Assembly (NCBI RefSeq): GCF_019320115.1
Contig: NC_089585.1
Coordinates: forward strand, 140,601,426-140,665,425
DNA: 64,000 bases
Direction: 5' to 3'
DNA from: Miscanthus floridulus
Lineage: Eukaryota; Streptophyta; Magnoliopsida; Poales; Poaceae
The notes under the pieces are model-generated. The model worked only from the letters and a program-made list of their open reading frames with translations, made no database searches and was not told where the DNA came from. How positions within the stretch are numbered: the first letter of the stretch is position 1; every line of letters starts with the position of its first letter. The translations under genes were made by a program, and so were the position numbers. Below are positions 55,430-64,000 of the stretch, one piece after another.

Positions 55430-56800
55430 AAGTTCAGGTTGCGGGGGTCTCGGCGAGGATGCAGAAAAAAACCCTCTAGCCTCCGCACAGAGCGAGAGGA
55501 TCGTCAGGGCCCCCCTGACTTTGGGTATGACCCTCACGCTTCCTTTCGCTCGGAAGGAGGGGTGAAATGTGCCAGGCTACCCTCGATGGGTGTGAGCGTG
55601 GACACTTCTGGTGAGCTGTTATCGGGTAGTCCGAGTGGAGGCCCGAGCCCCGTTAGCTAGGGGACGGCTAGCGGTCCAGAGACGCACTCCAAAAGTACCA
55701 GAGGGTTTCTCTAGTGGGTGCCGAGGCTGTTCGCTGGGCCTCGATGCCTCCCTACGGTGGGATCCCATTCGGATACTTCCCTGCCGGTCTCGGACACGAC
55801 TTAGGACGCCCAGAGCGATTGTTCGCTCGGGCCTGGGCCATTCGTAGGCTTGCCCCGAAGTCGTCCCTGACTCTGTTGCCCTAGGGCGGCTGTCGAAACC
55901 TCTTGGAGGCCCAGCCTTCGAACCCCTGGACCATAACAGGCTCGGTGCCCTTTATCGTGTTTTGTAATGAAACCTCTAGCATGGCTTTGGACCGTTTGTC
56001 TTGGTCTTTGGGTGCAAGAGGAGCCCCCGAGCCTCCGCCTGGAGCAAGAGGACGGTCGGGGGTCCCCTGACTTTTTCATCCGCCCCTCACATATCCTTTT
56101 CGTTCGGACGGAGGGTTTGTTTGCCGAGCCCATTCTGGTCTCGGCAAGGTTGCAGGAAGAGCCCCTAGCCTCTGCGCAGAGCGAGAGGGCCATCGGGAGT
56201 TTCCCTGACTTTTTATACGCCCCTCGCGCGTGAGGGTTTGTTTGCCGAGGCACCTTTTGGGCGCGGGCCCGAGTTGTGGGGTCTCGGCGTATTTGCAGGA
56301 AGAGCCCCCTAGCCTCTGCACAGGGTGAGAGGGCCGTCAGGAACTCCCATGACTTTTTGTGCGACCCTCGCGCTTCCTTTTCGCTCGGAAGGAGGGGTGG
56401 AATGTGCCTCACTACCCTCGATGGGCACGAGCGGTGGCACTTCCGGTGAGCTGTTATCGGGTAGTCCGAGTGGAGGCCCGTACCCCGTTCGCTAGGGGAC
56501 GGCTAGCGGTCCAAAGACACACTCCAAGAGTACCAGAGGATGTCTCTAGTGGGTGCCGAGGCCGTTCGCTAGGCCTCGGTGGCTCGGTGCCTCCCTACGG
56601 TGGGATCCCATTCGGAGACTTTCCTCCGGTCTCGGACACAACTTTGGGCGTCCCAAGCATTTTGCTTGCTTGGGCCTCGGCCCCGTATGGACTCACCCGC
56701 GGTCGTCCCTGACTCTGTTATCCTGGGGCGGCTGTCGAAACCCTTTGGGGCCCAGCCTTCGAACCCCTGGATCGTAATAGGTTTAGAGCCCGGTTCCTTC
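55430..56800. repeat. 834-bp long tandem repeat in Element E 3' region
   Basis: CGGAAGGAGG at 55551 recurs at 56385 with hundreds of bases around it: GAGCTGTTATCGGGTAGTCC, GGGGACGGCTAGCGGTCCA, CCCTACGGTGGGATCCCATT and others. Copies are roughly 55430-55960 and 56270-56790. Between them lie shorter repeats (TTTGCCGAG, GCAGGAAGAGCCCC). Confidence 0.9.
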
Positions 56801-57016
56801 ATACGAAAGGAATAGGCCGCAGGGAATATCTTCCCTATTGGCTCGGTACGGGCGGCGCGCCTTTTGAGGCAGTTTCATGGGGAGTCGAAATGACACCTGC
56901 TGCCATAGTGGCCGAGCGTGGCGTGGTGGATGGGACGTAACTGTCCTCGCATTTAATGTGGGAGACGTGGGCGCGTGGGCCGGTGAAATCGGCTCGTGGT
57001 TAACCGCGCCGGATCG

Positions 57017-57034
57017 GGGGGGGGGGGGGGGAAA
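57017..57034. repeat. Poly-G run
   Basis: An uninterrupted run of about 18 G, shortly before the antisense promoter. Prone to sequencing length error. Confidence 0.85.
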
Positions 57035-57073
57035 CCTCCCCGATTTCATCGCCCGTTCGTTTCGCCTCCTCCC

Positions 57074-57083
57074 CGCATAAATA
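57074..57083 (+). promoter_or_regulatory. Candidate TATA box of the Element E antisense gene
   Basis: GCATAAATAC in a GC/CT-rich context, about 190 bp before the ATG at 57274; the leader is CT-rich then purine-rich. The position is comparable with that in Element C. Confidence 0.5.
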
Positions 57084-57273
57084 CCCGAAGACTCTCGCCC
57101 CTCCTCGTCTTACCTTGCCTACATTAGCGCCGCCCCCGTCGAGCCGTCGCTAGAGCAGCGAGTGCCGAGAAGAAGAGGAGGAAGAGCGAGCCTAGGGAGA
57201 AAGCGAGAAAAAAGCGAGAGCGTGGGAGGGAGAGAAAAGACTCACCGCCGCACCTGATTCCTCCATCGCACCC

Positions 57274-60200
57274 ATGGCCGGAGACATCGTTGTTGTCGAG
57301 GCGGACCCCTGGGATCCGTCGGACATCACTGAGGAGATGCTCCAGTCGCTTGTCGACGGTGGGCTCCTCCGCCTGGTGACCGACTCCACTAGGCCGGAGT
57401 GGATTGCTCCATACGGCGAGCCGGAGCCGAGGCCTCGCGACGGCTACGTCGTAAGCTTCGTCTCCTTTCACGAGTGCGGCCTCGGCGTCCCGGCGGATCG
57501 GTTCATGCGGGCGCTCCCACACTACTACGGCGTGGAGCTCCACAATTTTAATCCCAACTCCATCGCTCAGGCGGCTATCTTTGTTGCCATCTACGAGGGG
57601 TATTTAGGGATCGCTCCCCATTGGGAGTTGTGGCTCCATCTATTCCGGGCAGGGCATACTACAAAGCCGACGGGCACATTGGGTAAGAGGAAGGCGGCAA
57701 GGGCCGGAGGCTGCACTCTCCAAGTGCGTCAGGACCGCCTGCACCTCTACATCCCGGCCCAACTCGCGTCCTCCAACCGCCGGTGGTACACGAGTTGGTT
57801 TTACCTCCATAATGACGACGGAGGGCTTCCCCCCTACACCGGGCGGATTGTGGGGAGTTGCCCGGAGAAGTGGAAGTGGGGTGTCCCGAAGGTCGACCAG
57901 CCCAAGCTGGAGCCGCTCCTGGAGGGGCTGGCGAGGCTATGGGGCCATGGCCTCACCGTGGCTGTGGTTGTGGCCGCGTTCCACCGCCGGAGGGTGCTGC
58001 CACTGATGGCTCGGCGGCGGCGGCTGTTCGAGATGAAGCCGAGTGAGCCCATTGAGGGCACCCGGATGTCCTCCTCCGCCCTTTCCGAGGAGGAGATTCT
58101 TCGTCGGGTGGGGGAGACGGTAGAGGTGAAGCTGAGGGGCGGCAACTTGACCCCTATCGCGATGTGGCCGTCGTGGGGGTTCCTTTCGCTGGTAAGTCGT
58201 GTGCCGCTATAGCCTCTGAACCTCCTCAGTCTCCCCTTACCCCTTGTTCCCTCATGCGCACTTGTCGTTCCTTTAGGGGATGAGGGACGTGCGCTCCTCT
58301 CCACCGCCCGTTCCTGAGGACGCGGGGCGGCGGGGGGTCAACCGCGCTCACGCCGTTGCGCAGAAGAGGCGAAAGGACACCAAGGCGGTGAAGCGCACGA
58401 AGCACATCCTTGCACGCGAGGAGCTAGATAAGCGCCGCCGTCAACAACGGAAGGACGGTCTTCCACTGGAGGAATCCCCGTCGACGTCGTTGTCGACGGA
58501 GGCCTCGGACAGGGACGACAAGGTTGAGGGAGGGCGAGGTCCCCTGGACCACCTTCCTGATGTCATGGAGGTGGCGCCCGGGGTGTCGGCAAGCAGCCCG
58601 ACGCCCCCGTGAAGGGGAGGAGAAGCGGACCCGGGGCCGGCGGTTGCCCGTTCCGGGGCCGAGGCCGACACGCCCGAGGCGCGGGCGTTAGGCAAACGCG
58701 CCGTTAGCCTAGTAGGCTCGGTGGCCGTGGTGGAGCAGGTGGTGGTGGAGGCGACGCCACCGCCACTGCAGAGGACCGAAGGGGCGCCGGGGTCCGCTGA
58801 AGACCGACCGGTGTCGATGGATACGGAGGCGACGTCTCTGCCGCCGCCTCCGCCGCTGCGGATGAGGTTTGCCGTGGCGAAGCGGGGGCCGCCCCGTTCA
58901 AGGCAAGTGTATTCTTGGCAGGGTCATGGTGTTTTTCAGTCGCTTTTTTAGTTTTGCGCTGCCCCTGTAGGTTAATTTTCCTTAGTCGGAAGTGGCCTGT
59001 GGATGACCTCCCCTTGGCGCCCCTTAAGGCGCTTAAGGTGAGCCCCGGCTCCTCCGCACACTGGGTGGCGGAGGCACAAGCCGCTATCCAACGCGGCGCG
59101 GCATCGGCGAGGGTCGACCCAAAGGGGCCGGCCGCCCAAGGAGGGGCTGCCGAGGCGGCCCCTACACAGACGAGGGAGGAGCGCTTCCGCCTCGTGGGGG
59201 CGAGGCTCATGAGTCGGATGGGGCCGGCGTGCCCTTTGTTGCCGAGGCTCCCGGGGTCTCCGAGGCTGAGGCGACGAAGGCTACGGCGCCCACGACCGCC
59301 GAGACCGCGGTGGCCGCGGTCGGTGTCTCTGCGTCTGCCGAGGCCACGATGGCGGAGGCCAGAGCCCCCGAGACCGCCGAGGCCATAATTGCAGAGGCCG
59401 GAGGCCCCGAGGTCACCAAGGCCATCGTGATGGCGGCAAGGCCGTCTGTGCAGGAGGCGGAGATGCAGGTGGCGGAGGCCTCGGTGGTGCCCTTGGTTTA
59501 GGGCCCGCCGTCGTTGCGAGAGAGCGCCCGGGAGGCGAAGGTGTATCCGATCTCCTCCGACAATACTTCCCGGGCGCGGGAGGTGGTCGACGCCGAGGAG
59601 ACCGATGCCGTGGAGCAGCCGGCGCCGCTCTTGGACGAGGGAAGCTCGGCCCTCGTGCGGGTCCGGCCCGAGCCTCGCGGGTGGGATCACCCGCGGGTAC
59701 TGTGGCGGAGCCGGGACGACCCTGAGGGGGAGCCTCTGTTCGCCCTTGAGGACGCGGCTGAGGGCGGGCACTGGAACACCTTCGAGCAGTACCGCCAGCT
59801 AGCGGAGCGGTCGCTACGGACGGCGCTGTCCGTGGTGGCCGACAACTTGCCCGGAGTCACCCAGGTTCGTGTTTTCCTTTCTTGCGCGACGTTTCCTTTC
59901 CTGATTTTGTTGCGACCAATGACCCTCGTTCTGCTTCCCCAGGAGCTCGAGACCCGGTCGCTTGGGAAGTCGGTCTTTCTCCGGCGGGAGAGGGGCATCT
60001 AGGACCAGCTTCAGCAGCAGAAGGGCCTTCTTGCCGACGCTAACGAGCTTCTGTCGGCGCGAAGCACGGAGGTGGAGGACCTCCACCTTCGCTGTGCTGA
60101 CGTGAAGGTCAAGGCGGCCATGGTCCAGACGCAGCTCGGCCCTTTGGCGGCGCGGGTCAAGGAGCAGGAGGAGGAGCTTACCCGCGCGGTCAGCGATTGG

Positions 60201-61080
60201 GATGCCTTCAGGTCCCGGGCCAAAGAAGCGACGGCCTCGGGCAAGGCCCTCACCGGGTGGCTGGGGGCAGAGGAGAGTGCGCACCGGCTGACAAAAGGCG
60301 CTCTAAACGAGGCCCTTGCTGCGGTTGAGGCCTCGCAAATCGAGGCTGTGGTTTTGAAGGGGGCGGTCGAGGGTGAGTTCCAGTCCCCTTGTTTTATTTC
60401 CCTTTCCTTATGTTTGCTCCCTGACTTCCTTGTATGACGCAGAGCTGGGCAATGAAGCTTCCAGGGCGGCCGAGGCCTCTAGGTTTGAGGCCCAGCGGTT
60501 GAAGGAGAAGGCCGAGGCCTATCAAGCCGAGACCCGTCGCTGGGAGCAAAAGGCCAAGGGTGAGTTCCGTGGGCTTCCGTCCCTAACTTAGGTTGTCCTT
60601 TCTCTCGCTCGACCTCATTCCATCTTCCGCGGTGCAGAGTCAGAGGCAGAGATCATTCGAGCCGCCGAGGCTTCCAGCGTGGTGCAGACGGTGCTCGAGA
60701 CTGAGATCGGGGAGCACGAGGCACTGAAGCGTGCTGCCCTTTTCGCCTGCGAGGCCTTGGGGGTCGAAGGGGTTCAATCAGGCCGCTCCCTTGGGAGCTG
60801 CTTGATTGCACTGAGCAGCCAGATGCGCGAGCGGCTCCGAGGGGCACTGCACACGGGTGTCAAGCGGGCGCTGGCCGTCATCTCCTCTCACTACCTTGGC
60901 GTCGACCTCCCGGCCATCAGTGATGGCTATGTTCTGCCTGATGATGACGAGGAGGCCGACGCGGCGGTCGCGAAGCTGATGGAGGCGGCGGAAGGCCCTG
61001 GCACGGCGCTGGTGATGCTCTTCGAAGAGGATGTGGTTCCTCCCCTGCAATATACCGGTGCTGAAAGCCCTGAGCCTTGA
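57274..61080 (+). pseudogene. Element E antisense gene, 6 exons, Transposase_28-like with coiled coil, decayed
   Basis: Homologue of the C antisense gene, opposite to E pol. Exons: 57274-58191, 58277-58902, 58971-59864, 59943-60372, 60443-60559, 60638-61080. Introns are GT-AG except a GC donor (GCAAGT) after 58902. Exon 1 has SFHECGLGVPADRFMRALP and EGYLGIAPHWELWLHLF (residues about 67-125), the PF04195-type region. The middle is Glu/Ala-rich; exons 4-6 are coiled coil, ending in an acidic tail with DGYVLPDDDEEAD. Breaks: TGA at 58610, TAG at 59499, TAG at 60000, and a one-base loss near 59180. With that base counted, all exon phases fit, so the splice model is well supported. The three stops fit simple transitions of CGA, CAG and TGG. 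Not functional now. Confidence 0.85.
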
Positions 61081-61707
61081 TCTGGGCCCCAAGGGCTATG
61101 TAAAAAATAGAATAGGGGTTATTTTTTGTATTGTAACGCTTGTGGCCGTCGAGGCCTTTACTTTTGAAGTACTTGTGTTTCTTAGTTGTTTTTTCTTATG
61201 TTTCCGAGCTTCTGTCCTCTGTCGCTCCTGATCGGATTTTGTTTGCAAAACACCCCCTTGGGGCCTAAGCCGTCCCTTGAGCGAGAGGTAGTGAGGGAGT
61301 GCCGTAGCCCGGAGGCGTAGGCCGTCTCGCGACTCTACTGGCCTCTTGCTTAGGAAACATACCTTGGTCCGAGGGGTTTTTACAACTAATTCGTCAGAGC
61401 CTGCTAGGGACTTAGCTTAGGAATTTTTTAAAAACAACTAAAGAATGGCGCATGGGAGATAGGGGACCCCCAATTTTTGAAAAACAACTGAAGAATGGCG
61501 CATGGGACCTAGGGGACGCCCAGGGGGGTCCCCTATCTAGCCCTCGAGGGGGGCTTGGTTCTACCAAGGCAGAACTGAGTCTCCCTTACCGTGTTGCTGT
61601 ATTGCCGAGGCCTACGATGGGCTCGGGGGGTTTCTCGAAAAGTTAGACCAACTAAAGAACGCTTTTTAATTGTATTTCGAGAAACGATATATACAATGCT
61701 TGGAAAT
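61081..61707. other. Spacer between antisense gene end and integrase end in Element E
   Basis: Non-coding. AAGAATGGCGCATGGGA occurs at 61441 and 61491, a 50-bp direct repeat. The two genes converge here, so transcripts could overlap tail to tail. Confidence 0.7.
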
Positions 61708-63612
61708 TTAGGGATAAAAGCGACATAGCTGTTCTATGTTCCAAGCGTTGGTGAAGACTTCGCCCTTCTCGTTGGCCAGCTTGTAGGTCCCGGGCTTCAG
61801 CACTTGGGCGATGATGTACGGTCCCTCCCATGGCGGGGTAAGCTTGTGGCGACCCTTGTTGCTTTGCGCTAATCTCAACACCAGGTCGCCTACCTTCAAG
61901 TCTCGGCCTCGGATGCGTCGAGCCTGATAGCGCCGTAGGCTCTGCTGGTATTTGGCCGAGTGCAGTAGCGCGACGTCTCGGGCTTCCTCCAGTTAATCAA
62001 GGGCATCCTCTCGGGTGGTGCGGTTACTTTGTTCGTTATAGGCTTGCAGCCTCAGGGAACCATATTCCAAGTCGGTGGGGAGGACGGCCTCGGCCCCATA
62101 GACTAGGAAGAAAGGCGTGAATCCCGTGGCTCAGCTTGGAGTGTTTCTTAGGCTCCAGATGACCGACGGGAGCTCAGCGAGCCATTTCTTGCCAAACTTT
62201 TTCAACCGGTTGTGAATCCTTGGCTTGAGGCCTTGTAGGATCATGCCGTTGGCACGCTCTACTTGGCCGTTGGTCCTTGGGTGTCCTACGGCCGACTAGG
62301 CCACACGGATGTGGTGGTCATCGCAAAACATCAGGAACCTTTTGCTGGTGAACTGTGTCCCGTTGTCGGTGATGATGGTGTTGGGGACCCCAAACCTATG
62401 GATGATGTCAGTGAAGAACAGCACCGCCTGCTCGGATTTGATTTGATTGATCGGACGAGCCTTGATCCATTTGGAGAACCTGTCGATTGATACCTATAGA
62501 TGGGTGAAGCCCCCGGGGGCCTTTTGCAGAGGCCTGACCATGTCGAGCCCCCACACGGCGAATGGCCACGTGATGGGGATGGTTTGTAGGGCTAGGGCCG
62601 GGAGATGTGTCTGCCGAGCATAGTACTGGCATCATTCGCAGGAGCGTACCAGCTTGGTAGCGTCGGTGACTACCGTTGGCCAGTAGAACCCCTGGCGGAA
62701 AGCGTTCCCTACGAGCGTCCGAGGCGCCGCATGGTGCCCGCAGGCGCCTACGTGTAAGTCCCAAAGCAGGGCTTGGCCCGCTTCGGAACTGATACACCGT
62801 TGGAGGACACCTGAGAGACTTCGCCTGTACAATTCGTCATTGTAGAGGGCGTAGGTCTTGGCTCGCCGCGCAAGCCGTCGTGCTTCAGTTCTGTCGTCAG
62901 GGAGCTCCCCCCGATCAAGCCAATCGAGGAACGGGACTCGCCAATCCGCGTCCTGATCAGTCTGTGGAGTCTCGGCGTTGACTTCCATGACCTCAGGCTT
63001 GGTCGAGGGGGTCTCGGCAGTAGAGGGGGCGTCGAGCTTCGCCCCGGGTTCCGTAGGTGGGCCCTCCTCCGTTGCCGAGGTGTATCCAATGGAAGGTTCG
63101 TGGAGGTCTCTAGCGAAGACGTTCGGGGGGACCGGGGTACGTGCCGAGGCCATCTTTGCCAGCTCGTCGGCGGCCTCATTGTACTTCCGCGCGACGTGAT
63201 TTAGTTCGAGACCGTCGAACTTGTCTTCTAGGCATCGTACCAACTTGCAGTAAGCCTCCATTTTGGGGTCGAGGCAGTTTGACTCCTTCATTACTTGATC
63301 TATGACAAGCCACGAGTCGCCTCGGACGTCGAGGCACCGTGCCCCAAGTTCGATGGCGACTTGTAAGCCGTTGACGAGGGCCTCGTATTCGGCCACGTTG
63401 TTGGAGGTGGCGAAGTGGAGCCGCACCATGTAGCGCATGTGTACTCCGAGGGACGAAACGAAGAGCAGACCCACGCCTGCCCCGGTCTTCATCAGGGATC
63501 CGTCGAAGTATAGGGTCTAGCACTCCGTCTGAATTTGAGCGGGTGGCAGTTGGGTATCTGTCCATTCAGCCACGAAATCGCCAAGACCTGAGACTTGATC
63601 GCTTTTCGAGGT
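61708..63612 (-). pseudogene. Element E RNaseH-integrase part of pol, decayed
   Basis: On the minus strand the coding trace starts with AIKSQVL near 63600, then YFDGSLMKTGAGVGLLF (RNase H) and NNVAEYEALVNGL. Next come the integrase zinc region GACGHHAAPRTLV and catalytic blocks GLDMV, IITDNGTQF and GQVERAN, ending PPWEGPYIIAQV and a stop at 61708. Breaks: a frameshift near 63580, a stop before TLYFDGS near 63520, TGA near 62633, and further stops near 62498, 62297, 62128 and 61996. All three integrase acidic residues remain recognisable. It once encoded the enzymes that degrade template RNA and integrate cDNA. Confidence 0.88.
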
Positions 63613-63954
63613 TGCATTCCGAGGGATGCTCGTGAGCAGCAATGTAAGCGTAGGCGTAAGAGGCGGTGGCATTTCTCAACCCAAAGGGGTATGGGGATGG
63701 TGCCATCGCCAGATTCTGCCCTGGATTCACGTAGCGTCGGGGTGGCCTTGTTCGTGACGTGCTTGGCGAGCGCGGCGAGAGCGGCTGCCCGGACGCCGCC
63801 TGCGCCTGGGCTGCCGGGGCGTAACTTCATCGTCGGACGGTGGGGCTCGAGGAGTGAGGAGTACCATGTCGTACTCATGCCCTAGAGACATGAACTCTAG
63901 GCTCCCGAACCAAACCACGGTGCCGAGACACAATGGTCGTACGGGGTCTGCCAT
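63613..63954 (-). pseudogene. Coding-like segment upstream of E RNase H, unrecognised (possibly gag-side)
   Basis: A minus-strand frame starting MADPVRPLCLGTVVWFGSLE reads to an Arg-rich tail (RRRRRPGSRSRRARQARHEQ) and stops at 63727. In an intact pol this position should hold the RT-RNase H connection, which it does not resemble. It may be the N-terminal side of gag joined to RNase H by deletion, or a captured sequence. The window edge prevents further tracing. Confidence 0.4.
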
Positions 63955-64000
63955 CTGGAACCTGCTGGGATGATGAAACCGACACGCAGCACCCCTACCT

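Larger units (their letters stand above)
53810..64000 (-). mobile_element. Element E: Tat-type Ty3/gypsy retrotransposon (minus strand), runs off right edge
   Basis: Reading on the minus strand: broken RNaseH-integrase coding (63612-61708), a spacer, a long region whose other strand carries a six-exon gene (57274-61080), a repeat-rich 3' untranslated region, a polypurine tract and a 3' LTR (55191-53810). The organisation mirrors Element C, but the LTR is longer and decay heavier. The bases left of the LTR are CATAT; the matching right duplication would be outside the window. Upstream of RNase H the sequence switches to a different coding-like segment, suggesting loss of protease and RT. Confidence 0.88.

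Noticed and set aside
58704..59771. 355-codon minus-strand frame
   Set aside because: Shadow of the antisense gene exons 2-3 on the plus strand.

Overview
This is a repeat-dense stretch of a grass nuclear genome, probably panicoid or Andropogoneae (the sorghum, sugarcane, Miscanthus and maize group). That placement rests on the retrotransposon and MITE families seen, not on a host gene. I find no intact host protein-coding gene and no rRNA or tRNA gene. Nearly all recognisable coding capacity belongs to transposable elements. (1) Bases 1-26813 form a three-deep nest. Element A is an old plus-strand Ty3/gypsy element of Tat type that enters from the left edge: decayed pol 1-3854, 3' LTR 25403-26813. 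Element B, a Sirevirus-like Ty1/copia element (4579-23024, LTRs of 1981 and 1980 bp, GTAGG target duplication), is inserted in A. Element C, a very young Tat-type element (7075-20724), is inserted in B. C has gag, protease and RT-RNaseH-integrase in one frame broken by two stop codons, a 109-bp tandem array, and a seven-exon antisense gene that reads through intact (899 codons with stop).

(2) Bases 26814-38900 hold the tail of another gypsy LTR and the remains of a minus-strand PIF/Harbinger transposon: a frameshifted DDE transposase and a split Myb/SANT-like gene. The Myb-like gene was interrupted by a mosaic LTR insertion (28639-35325) of the same LTR superfamily as C. The mosaic carries two minus-oriented LTRs in a 561-bp tandem duplication, an inverted piece of the C-type antisense gene, two plus-oriented LTRs with primer-binding sites, and non-coding internal arrays. 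The whole is flanked by a 5-bp CCTCC duplication, although its right end is not an LTR. (3) Bases 38900-53809 are low-copy intergenic DNA with GC-rich islands, many MITEs and one viroplasmin (RNase H1 N-terminal) domain fragment.

(4) Bases 53810-64000 are Element E, a minus-strand Tat-type element running off the right edge: a 1382-bp 3' LTR with a TATA box, a 3' untranslated region with an 834-bp repeat, a decayed six-exon antisense gene (57274-61080), and a broken RNaseH-integrase region whose upstream part is joined to unrelated coding-like sequence. The strongest theme is the antisense, spliced, coiled-coil gene in the Tat-type elements: intact in C, decayed in E and as a 5' fragment in the mosaic. 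Each copy keeps a TATA-like box upstream of its start codon, opposite to the direction of gag-pol. Its biochemical function is unknown.
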